Positions 1 to 5,299 of a DNA stretch of 7,199 bases are shown here, one piece after another (position 1 is the first letter of the stretch; each line of letters begins with the position of its first letter). The DNA is taken from positions 1 to 7,199 of the forward strand of contig JASFRS010000122.1 of assembly GCA_050114795.1 (NCBI GenBank), written 5' to 3'. The notes under the pieces are model-generated. The model searched no databases, was not told the origin of the DNA, and saw only the letters and a list, made by a program, of their open reading frames with translations. The DNA comes from JASFRS01 sp050114795 (GTDB lineage: Bacteria > Pseudomonadota > Alphaproteobacteria > Sphingomonadales > CAKZYD01). Position numbers and translations under genes: made by a program.

Positions 1-559
1 ACATGCCACCCAACGGAAATCTCAAAAAGTCCAATTGCTCCGCTGTTGTTGCAAAGAGAAAATAGCTTTGGTCTTTATCCTTATCTTCGGCTGCACAGAG
101 ATGGGCTACACCGTCCACGACTTGGCGTTGCACATAATGTCCGGTCGCCAAACAATCGGCGCCCAAATCCCGGGCTGTTTGCGTCAAATCAGCAAATTTC
201 ACTGTTTGATTACAACGCACACAAGGCAATGGCGTTTCGCCGCGAATATAGCTGTCGGCAAAATCGTCAATCACTGCTTGGCGGAAGCGGCTTTCATAAT
301 CCAGTACATAATGAGGAATACCAATGCTTGCAGCGACATTGCGCGCATCATGAATATCTTGGCCTGCACAGCACGCACCTTTGCGCTGCACGGCTTCACC
401 ATGGTCGTAAAGCTGTAGCGTAATCCCGACTACATCATAGCCCTGCTCTTTCAGCAAAGCCGCCGTCACAGACGAATCCACACCGCCCGACATGGCGACT
501 ACCACGCGTGTTTCAGATGGGGCTTTGGCAAAGCCGAGACTGTTCAATTCGCTGCTCAT
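1..559 (-). CDS. mnmA: tRNA-specific 2-thiouridylase MnmA (5' part, runs off the left edge)
   Basis: This is the N-terminal 186 codons of MnmA, which activates U34 of tRNA-Lys, -Glu and -Gln with ATP and inserts sulfur to make 2-thiouridine in the cytoplasm. I translated the minus strand from the ATG at 559-557 (MSSELNSLGF...). Visible motifs are the PP-loop SGGVDSS at residues 24-30, the CVRCN segment at 113-117 and DQSYFL at 163-168. Cys116 of CVRCN aligns with the catalytic Cys of the E. coli enzyme (LCNKEIKF there, RCNQTVKF here). The second catalytic Cys and the C-terminal barrel lie outside the window. An AGAGG ribosome-binding site sits a few bases before the ATG, which supports this start. 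The gene is divergent from sciP. The family assignment is near certain. Confidence 0.96.
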   Translation of the reverse strand, partial: MSSELNSLGFAKAPSETRVVVAMSGGVDSSVTAALLKEQGYDVVGITLQLYDHGEAVQRKGACCAGQDIHDARNVAASIGIPHYVLDYESRFRQAVIDDFADSYIRGETPLPCVRCNQTVKFADLTQTARDLGADCLATGHYVQRQVVDGVAHLCAAEDKDKDQSYFLFATTAEQLDFLRFPLGGM

Positions 560-743
560 CGGGCCTCTATATAAGACTTCATGCGCAGGAATCCAGTTTT
601 TCCGCTTCTTAAGGAATTTCTATACATGTGCGCCTTTGAAATATTTGTTGAAAATTTGTTTGAGATTAACCGCACCGTTTAGACCTTTTTTAAGGTCCTT
701 TGTGTAGGCTCCAAAAATCGCGTGGTCAGGAATGTTAGGGACA
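560..743. promoter_or_regulatory. Divergent mnmA/sciP intergenic region with CtrA half-site and a dyad
   Basis: This 184-bp region must hold the promoters of both divergent genes. On the plus strand TTAACC at 666-671 matches the CtrA half-site. Seven bases upstream of it, 655-658 reads TTTG rather than TTAA, so the full TTAA-N7-TTAACC box is imperfect. A perfect 6-bp inverted repeat with a 4-base T loop, GACCTT/AAGGTC, lies at 682-697 just before sciP. One GANTC sequence (GAATC, 590-594), the target of the CcrM methylase in alphaproteobacteria, is present. I could not assign convincing -35/-10 boxes. The regulatory role is inferred. Confidence 0.4.
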
Positions 744-1028
744 ATGAAGGAAAATCAACGATTCACACCGCATCAGGTGATTGGGCCAACGGGGGAACCG
801 CTAACGCTTGACGACCTCCCGCCGCCGAAAACAAAAAGATGGGTTATCCGTCGTAAAGCCGAAGTCGTCGCTGCCGTCCGAGGTGGCTTATTGACGATGG
901 AGGAAGCTTGTAAGCGTTATTCTTTGTCCATAGAGGAATTCCTTTCCTGGCAAAGAGCGATTGAACGCAACGGCCTTCCTGGCTTACGGGTTACCCGGGT
1001 CCAACACTATCGACAGAGTGTGGAATAA
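744..1028 (+). CDS. sciP: CtrA inhibitor SciP (DUF1153 family)
   Basis: This 94-residue protein is SciP, the small helix-turn-helix protein that in Caulobacter binds CtrA (and DNA) and blocks CtrA-activated transcription, mainly in G1 swarmer cells. The hallmark is the very conserved core from GPTGEPLTLDDLPPP (residues 14-28) through KRWVIRRKAEVVAAVRGG (31-48), followed by the EEACKRYSLSIEEFLSWQ helices (53-70). An ATG at 732 would add four residues, but its AGG lies only one base away. The ATG at 744 has AGGG three bases upstream and gives the usual start just before the QRFTP segment, so I chose 744. ctrA follows downstream on the same strand after 294 bp. A half CtrA site upstream hints at control by CtrA. 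The identification rests on remembered family sequence and is very secure. Confidence 0.94.
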   Translation: MKENQRFTPHQVIGPTGEPLTLDDLPPPKTKRWVIRRKAEVVAAVRGGLLTMEEACKRYSLSIEEFLSWQRAIERNGLPGLRVTRVQHYRQSVE

Positions 1029-1053
1029 TCCGCAAACTCTAACTCAAAAAATC

Positions 1054-1086
1054 AATGCTCTCTTTCAGCTTGAGAGGGAGCATTTT
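1054..1086 (+). terminator. Probable sciP terminator hairpin
   Basis: AATGCTC at 1054-1060 pairs with GAGCATT at 1078-1084, and TTTT ends the structure at 1083-1086. It begins 25 bp after the sciP stop codon. The T tract is short on the plus strand. On the minus strand the same hairpin is followed by GATTTTTT, so it might also stop transcription coming from the right. Confidence 0.5.
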
Positions 1087-1160
1087 GCGGTCGAGTTGGC
1101 AAAATAAAGAGGAAAACCAGCGAAAAACGTCGAGAAACCCACGTCCTAAGTCTCAGTAAC

Positions 1161-1251
1161 GTTAACGAAAATATTAATTTTGGTGCAATTCAGTAAAATT
1201 GGTTACAATTTATTAACCAAGTGGCTAGACACTCTATTCATATTAGTTAAC
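1161..1251 (+). promoter_or_regulatory. Candidate ctrA promoter with several CtrA half-sites
   Basis: A plausible sigma70-like pair is TTGGTG (1180-1185) and TACAAT (1204-1209) with an 18-bp spacer. Around it lie four TTAA cores: GTTAAC at 1161-1166, ATTAAT at 1173-1178, TTAACC at 1213-1218 and GTTAAC at 1246-1251. The first two are separated by 8 bases, one more than the classical TTAA-N7-TTAA box. The layout fits the CtrA autoregulation known from Caulobacter, but both the promoter and the sites are predictions from reading alone. No GANTC sequence was seen between sciP and ctrA. Confidence 0.45.
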
Positions 1252-1267
1252 GCCGCAACGACCAAAT

Positions 1268-1300
1268 AAGTTTGCATATGGGGGGTTATGCGGCAAACTT
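1268..1300 (+). promoter_or_regulatory. Inverted repeat / stem-loop in the ctrA leader
   Basis: AAGTTTGC at 1268-1275 and GCAAACTT at 1293-1300 are perfect 8-bp complements around a 17-base loop that contains a run of six Gs (1280-1285). An alternative inner pairing, GCATA (1274-1278) with TATGC (1287-1291), is possible. The repeat ends eight bases before the AAGGGG ribosome-binding site of ctrA (1309-1314). It could be an RNA leader structure or a protein-binding dyad. The sequence cannot tell which. Confidence 0.5.
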
Positions 1301-1322
1301 ATGGAGCAAAGGGGCTTAGCAC

Positions 1323-2036
1323 ATGCGCGTTCTGTTGATTGAAGACGATATGTCGGTATCCCGCAGCATCGAATTGATGCTGTCATCCGAGGGATTTAAT
1401 GTTTACACCACAGATTTAGGGGAAGAAGGGCTCGATTTAGGTAAGCTCTATGATTATGACATCATTCTTCTCGATTTAAATCTGCCGGACATGCACGGTT
1501 ATGACGTGCTAAAGAAATTTAGAGTATCAAAAGTCGATACGCCTATCCTTATTCTATCCGGCATGAATGAACTGGATAATAAGGTTAAAGGCTTAGGCTT
1601 TGGTGCGGATGATTATATGACCAAGCCCTTCCATAAGGAAGAATTGGTCGCCCGCATTCATGCGATCGTGCGCCGCTCTAAAGGCCATGCGCAATCGGTT
1701 ATTCGTACTGGCAAACTGGCTGTTAATCTGGATGCAAAAACCGTTGAAGTTGACGGGCAACGTGTCCACTTAACAGGCAAAGAATATGCAATGCTGGAAT
1801 TGCTGAGCCTGCGCAAAGGCACGACATTGACGAAAGAAATGTTCCTCAACCATCTCTATGGTGGGATGGATGAACCCGAACTGAAAATCATCGATGTATT
1901 CATTTGTAAACTGCGGAAGAAACTGGCTTCTGCCACATCAGGCGAGAATTATATCGAGACAGTCTGGGGCCGTGGCTATGTCTTACGTGATCCGGAAGAC
2001 TTACCGGCAGAAACACGTCAGGTCGTTAACGCCTGA
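1323..2036 (+). CDS. ctrA: Cell-cycle response regulator CtrA
   Basis: This 237-residue protein is the OmpR/PhoB-type master regulator CtrA, which in alphaproteobacteria controls cell-cycle, division and flagellar genes and receives phosphate through CckA and ChpT. The receiver domain spans residues 1-120, with the acidic pocket E7-D8-D9, phosphoacceptor D51 in ILLDLNLPD, S79 and K101 in the TKPF motif. The winged-helix DNA-binding domain covers about 128-222, including LTGKEYAMLELL and the block from KGTTLTKEMFLNHLYGG to VWGRGYVLRDP. These blocks match remembered Caulobacter CtrA almost residue for residue. The tail after VLRDP is about six residues longer than in Caulobacter and ends in -VVNA rather than -AA. 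An AAGGGG ribosome-binding site precedes the ATG by 8 bases. The gene lies between sciP and chpT and is followed by a strong terminator. Confidence 0.97.
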   Translation: MRVLLIEDDMSVSRSIELMLSSEGFNVYTTDLGEEGLDLGKLYDYDIILLDLNLPDMHGYDVLKKFRVSKVDTPILILSGMNELDNKVKGLGFGADDYMTKPFHKEELVARIHAIVRRSKGHAQSVIRTGKLAVNLDAKTVEVDGQRVHLTGKEYAMLELLSLRKGTTLTKEMFLNHLYGGMDEPELKIIDVFICKLRKKLASATSGENYIETVWGRGYVLRDPEDLPAETRQVVNA

Positions 2037-2057
2037 CCTCGTCACATTCAAACAAAG

Positions 2058-2093
2058 AAGGCCGCTTGATCCACTCAAGCGGCCTTTTCTTTT
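2058..2093 (+). terminator. Rho-independent terminator after ctrA, probably bidirectional
   Basis: A perfect 12-bp stem, AAGGCCGCTTGA (2058-2069) with TCAAGCGGCCTT (2075-2086), closes a 5-base loop and runs into TTTTCTTTT (2085-2093). It starts 21 bases after the ctrA stop. On the minus strand the stem is followed by the T-rich TTCTTTGTTTG, so it can also serve the convergent chpT gene, whose stop is at 2113. Confidence 0.92.
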
Positions 2094-2112
2094 GCTGAGC
2101 TAACAGAATTCC

Positions 2113-2781
2113 TTAGCTGTCACTCAGATCCGCAGAAAAACCCAGTGTAAAGCTTTGGGGGTTGGTAGCATCCAGATAAATCTGAGCATCACTCCCTAAT
2201 GCGATTAAATTCGCGAGTTGCGCGGGCGCACTTCGGGGTTCCACTTCTTTAGGTGACAGCTCATTGCGCAAGGCCTTTTGAGCACCTTCACCAAGAATAT
2301 AACGCTCCCCTTCCCCAACAATTTTAGCCAGCAGCTTATCTTCACCATCAAATGCCATATGCACAGAAATAGTGCCCCCACGGATCAGCGCTTCATGCCC
2401 AATCAGCAGGAGATTTAAGAGGAGTTTGACCAGTTCTTTTGGTAAGGTCGTCGCATCTGCTTCCCAAACCAACTTGGTTTTACCCTGAGAAAACAGGCTT
2501 GCGCTGGCTTTTTGAGCCTCCCGCGCGTCCACTTTGTCCCCGAAACCTCCGGCGGCACCAAAGGCTAAACGAAAGAACTGCAAGCGATTAGATGTTTGCC
2601 GCGCACTATCTTCAAGCAAAGAGATGACCTGCTCACGCATTTCCGGGTCATCTTCATCGCGTAAAATTTCGATACCATTGCCCATTGCGCCCACCGGGCT
2701 GATAAGATCATGGCATAATCTCGAACACAATAATGCAGAGAAGTTCAAATATTCACGGGCGTCTTTAGCATTAATTGTCAA
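2113..2781 (-). CDS. chpT: Histidine phosphotransferase ChpT
   Basis: ChpT carries phosphate from the hybrid kinase CckA to CtrA (and CpdR in Caulobacter). It is a dimeric phosphotransferase built like a histidine-kinase DHp domain with a degenerate ATPase-like domain. The DHp motif RLCHDLISPVGA is at residues 21-32, with His24 the predicted phosphorylated residue, followed by a second helix rich in ARQTSNRLQFFRLAFGA. The C-terminal half lacks clear ATP-binding N, G1 and G2 boxes, as expected for ChpT. No ATG is available in frame near the N-terminus. I chose the TTG at 2781-2779 because GGGGAAG lies four bases upstream and the His position then resembles Caulobacter ChpT. A longer TTG start at 2820 (235 residues) has no ribosome-binding site and would crowd the CtrA box. 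The gene converges on ctrA. Confidence 0.9.
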   Translation of the reverse strand: MTINAKDAREYLNFSALLCSRLCHDLISPVGAMGNGIEILRDEDDPEMREQVISLLEDSARQTSNRLQFFRLAFGAAGGFGDKVDAREAQKASASLFSQGKTKLVWEADATTLPKELVKLLLNLLLIGHEALIRGGTISVHMAFDGEDKLLAKIVGEGERYILGEGAQKALRNELSPKEVEPRSAPAQLANLIALGSDAQIYLDATNPQSFTLGFSADLSDS

Positions 2782-2826
2782 TTGTCTTCCCCAGAAACAT
2801 CGTCCCTTTTGTCTACTCAAGGGATA

Positions 2827-2843
2827 TTAAACATTCATTAACC
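2827..2843 (+). promoter_or_regulatory. Perfect CtrA box (TTAA-N7-TTAACC) upstream of chpT
   Basis: On the plus strand TTAA (2827-2830), seven bases, then TTAACC (2838-2843) match the classical CtrA consensus exactly. The site lies in the 75-bp gap between the LysE-family gene and chpT, 45-61 bp upstream of the preferred chpT start. That is where an activator overlapping the -35 region of a chpT promoter would sit. Binding is inferred from the consensus. Confidence 0.7.
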
Positions 2844-2856
2844 CAGCTCGCCCGTA

Positions 2857-3489
2857 TCAATTATGAATACCTGCGCCTATCGCGACAAGAGCGAATATAA
2901 AAAGCAAGATCGCAGTTGCATGATTAAGAGTAATCAAGGTTGCATCAGAAATCTTGTCCCGTAGTTTCGCTGCACCATGACACAGACTAAGCCACCAGAT
3001 AAGCGATCCAATCAGCACAGAACCCACCAACATAGAGAGGTTGCCAATCTCTTCACCATTTGAAAAGCCGAGGTTTTTCAATGAAGAACCGGCAAAAAAT
3101 GCGATAAAAGCCGTCAAAGTTGCAGGGTTTGTCACCGTCATTGTAAAGGTCGCAATGCTTTGACGAATAGCCCCTTGCCCCGGGCTTTTCGCGTCTTCAA
3201 GATGAGGCGCGGACCGCCAGACAACCCAAGCAAAACCGAGAGTGATTAATCCACCGAAAATACGAATATTGTCCCGGGCAATGGGAAGTTGATTAGTCAC
3301 TTCTGAAAGCCCGCCCGCGGCGGCAAGTGCGAACAAAGCATCCCCAAGAGCCGCCGCAATACCAACAACAAATCCCTGCCAGGGACCATGACGAAAAGTA
3401 CGATTAATACAGATCAAATTGACTGGCCCGACGGGTGCGGCAACGAGAACGCCGATAATTAAGCCTATGGGAATATAAGTAAAATTCAT
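2857..3489 (-). CDS. LysE/RhtB-family amino-acid exporter
   Basis: This 210-residue inner-membrane protein belongs to the LysE/RhtB family, whose members export amino acids or related small solutes using the proton gradient. Evidence is the N-terminal signature AAPVGPVNLICINR (residues 17-30) and six hydrophobic stretches at about 5-27, 38-60, 74-92, 112-134, 152-172 and 187-207. The conserved Asn-Pro of TNPATLTAF (120-128) falls in the fourth. The length is normal for the family. The ATG at 3489-3487 has AGGA about seven bases upstream. The substrate cannot be told from sequence. It lies 75 bp upstream of chpT on the same strand, so some read-through into chpT is possible, but the CtrA box between them suggests separate control. 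Confidence 0.88.
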   Translation of the reverse strand: MNFTYIPIGLIIGVLVAAPVGPVNLICINRTFRHGPWQGFVVGIAAALGDALFALAAAGGLSEVTNQLPIARDNIRIFGGLITLGFAWVVWRSAPHLEDAKSPGQGAIRQSIATFTMTVTNPATLTAFIAFFAGSSLKNLGFSNGEEIGNLSMLVGSVLIGSLIWWLSLCHGAAKLRDKISDATLITLNHATAILLFIFALVAIGAGIHN

Positions 3490-3568
3490 AGAAATCCTGG
3501 TTTTCAGAAAGTTTTAAGCCTGTTTTGCCATGCTGTACATATCGTGCCAATTGGACGTGGGGGTTCCA

Positions 3569-3832
3569 ATGAGTAGCGCAAATCTATGGGACGCTGGTTA
3601 CCGGCTGTGTAAAGCTCGGATAATTTACCGCAATCCGGACGACCCCAAACTTCTGGAAACTTACCTTTGGCAAGAATTGGATCATGCGCCAGATTACCCT
3701 GTGTTAAAAAGCTTTTTACGCGCCTGGTCCGCTTATTGCACGAGCGACATTGAGTCCGTTGAGGTTCACCAGTGCAAGGAAGTCACCCCGGAAGATCTCG
3801 AAAAAGCATCCATTAGCCTGCTTATTCATTAA
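3569..3832 (+). CDS. usg: Usg-family small protein of unknown function
   Basis: This 87-residue protein matches the remembered pattern of the alphaproteobacterial Usg family: GYRLCKARIIYRNPDDP, then LLETYLWQELDHAPDYP, then LKSFLRAW and IESVEVH. The shared positions are GY-L--A-I-YR-PD-P, LL-TY-WQ, D-AP--P-L--FL--W and SV-V. The family was named after a gene next to trpF in the Caulobacter trpFBA operon. Its biochemical role is unknown, and no trp genes are visible here. It has no signal peptide or membrane segment and is probably cytosolic. I chose the ATG at 3569 because GTGGGGG lies five bases upstream. An ATG at 3530 would add 13 residues but has no ribosome-binding site. The stop overlaps the stop of the convergent dihydroorotase gene by 4 bp. 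Confidence 0.78.
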   Translation: MSSANLWDAGYRLCKARIIYRNPDDPKLLETYLWQELDHAPDYPVLKSFLRAWSAYCTSDIESVEVHQCKEVTPEDLEKASISLLIH

Positions 3833-5157
3833 ATTAATTCCTGAAAGCGTATGGGCTCCCCTTGCGCAGTGTCTTGATGCTCATCCTCCCACATGACCTT
3901 TTTCCCACGGATGAAAGTTCCAATGGGTTTACCTGTGATATTCATTCCTTCAAATGGACTCCAGCCGCATTTACTTGCCAGCCATTGATTTTCGATCGTC
4001 CAATTTTTCTTTAGATCAACTACAGTGAAGTCCCCATGATAGCCCAACGCCAAACGCCCCTTATCTCTCAAGTTGAAAAGCCGATTGGCACTATGGCTGG
4101 TTAAATCCACAAGATGCGCAAGGCTCAATCGCCCTTGTGCATGATGGTTCAGCAATAAGGGGAGCAAGGTTTGAACACCCGGCATGCCGGACGGGCTTTT
4201 TGGGTAAGGACGCGCCTTTTCGTCCAACAAATGTGGCGCATGGTCCGAACCAATGACATCCGCCACACCCTGCGCCAACCAATACCACAGTCCATCACGG
4301 TGGCGCGCTGAGCGAATTGGTGGGTTCATCTGCGCTTTTGAACCTAGTTTTTCATAACATTCAGGCGCTGCCAGCGTGAGATGTTGAGGTGTAACTTCCA
4401 CTGAAGCTATATCCTTGTGATGCGAGAGAAACTCAAGCTCGTCCGGCGTCGTCACATGAAGGATATGCACACGGCGCCCCGTCTTGCGAGCAAGTTTGAT
4501 GGCCCTTTTCGTCGCCCTCAATGCGGTTTCGTCATCGCGCCAGACTGGATGATCTGCAACATTGCCGGATTCAGCGATATGCGCGCGTTCATCCATGCGG
4601 ATATTATCTTCCGCGTGAATGGCAACCCGCCTTTTGCCATGGGAAAGAACCAGTTCCAGTGTCTCATCATCTTCCACAAGAAGGTTACCAGTGGACGCGC
4701 CCATGAAGACTTTTACGCCACAACAGCCAGGCGTTTTTTCCAATTCACCAAGCGCCTGCGCATTTTCAGCCGTAGCGCCCATATAAAAAGCATGGTCACA
4801 CCACATACGATTTTTGGCGCGGGACAGCTTATCCTCAATGGCTTCAACACTGGTCGTGAGTGGATTGGTGTTCGGCATTTCAAATACCGCAGTTACGCCC
4901 CCCATAACCGCAGCTTTGGAACCTGAGGCCAAATCCTCTTTATGTTCATTGCCCGGCTCACGGAAATGGACCTGAGTATCAATCACACCCGGCAAAACAT
5001 GAAGTCCATTTACATCAATTTCTTCACCAGCGCTGAGTTGAGACAAATCGCCAATGCACACAATCCGGCCGTCTTTAACGGCGACATCCGCTTGCCCCTC
5101 ACCCATATGATTGACGATTGTGCCGCCTTTCAAAATCAGGTCGAATGTTTCGCTCAT
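3829..5157 (-). CDS. pyrC: Dihydroorotase, class I (amidohydrolase superfamily)
   Basis: This 442-residue protein is predicted to catalyse the reversible cyclisation of N-carbamoyl-aspartate to dihydroorotate, the third step of de novo pyrimidine synthesis. Class I signatures are visible: VHFREPGNEHKEDL at residues 63-76, MPNTNP at 94-99, GVKVFMG at 147-153, AIHAED at 179-184, HILHVT at 231-236 and GSDHAPH at 303-309. Likely metal ligands are H64, H181, H234 and D305, with K149 a candidate carbamylated bridge. Substrate-binding R66 and N96 are present. The oddity is Q62: the first His of the usual HxH metal motif is Gln (IDTQVHFREPG). Length is normal. A promoter candidate lies upstream, and ygfZ is divergent. 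Another cyclic amidohydrolase such as an allantoinase or hydantoinase is possible but less likely. Confidence 0.88.
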   Translation of the reverse strand: MSETFDLILKGGTIVNHMGEGQADVAVKDGRIVCIGDLSQLSAGEEIDVNGLHVLPGVIDTQVHFREPGNEHKEDLASGSKAAVMGGVTAVFEMPNTNPLTTSVEAIEDKLSRAKNRMWCDHAFYMGATAENAQALGELEKTPGCCGVKVFMGASTGNLLVEDDETLELVLSHGKRRVAIHAEDNIRMDERAHIAESGNVADHPVWRDDETALRATKRAIKLARKTGRRVHILHVTTPDELEFLSHHKDIASVEVTPQHLTLAAPECYEKLGSKAQMNPPIRSARHRDGLWYWLAQGVADVIGSDHAPHLLDEKARPYPKSPSGMPGVQTLLPLLLNHHAQGRLSLAHLVDLTSHSANRLFNLRDKGRLALGYHGDFTVVDLKKNWTIENQWLASKCGWSPFEGMNITGKPIGTFIRGKKVMWEDEHQDTAQGEPIRFQELI

Positions 5158-5192
5158 TGTTTTTGCTATATCCCCATATTGCCGGTGAATAT

Positions 5193-5221
5193 CCTATATG
5201 CGGTGTGAGACGCGGTGTGAA
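5193..5221 (-). promoter_or_regulatory. Candidate pyrC promoter containing a 9-bp direct repeat
   Basis: Read on the minus strand, TTCACA (5221-5216) and TATAGG (5198-5193) form a sigma70-like pair with a 17-bp spacer, placing a transcript start about 30 bases before the pyrC ATG. On the plus strand GCGGTGTGA occurs twice, at 5200-5208 and 5212-5220, with a 12-bp period. The two copies cover the -35 box and the spacer, where a repressor would act. Both readings are predictions. Confidence 0.45.
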
Positions 5222-5299
5222 AAGGCTTTTCTGCCCTTGCACTTTCTCAATTCACATCTTACGTCCCTTGTTGGGATCGAAATTATTGGGTTATTCACT

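Noticed and set aside
35..423. Two plus-strand open frames of about 125 codons
   Set aside because: Both are antisense shadows of mnmA, whose minus-strand translation shows the PP-loop and catalytic Cys segment.
492..707. 71-codon plus-strand frame across the mnmA 5' end and the intergenic region
   Set aside because: It overlaps mnmA antisense, has no ribosome-binding site, and its composition looks random.
2534..2830. 98-codon plus-strand frame opposite chpT
   Set aside because: It overlaps chpT antisense and shows no family features; the chpT frame explains the region.
4417..4926. 169-codon open frame on the plus strand opposite the dihydroorotase gene
   Set aside because: It lies wholly within pyrC on the other strand. 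The dihydroorotase translation carries clear family motifs, while this frame gives no recognisable pattern and has no good ribosome-binding site.
5198..5299. Longer ygfZ start adding 34 residues
   Set aside because: The extra segment runs through the predicted pyrC promoter and its direct repeats, and homology to YgfZ begins at the ATG at 5300.
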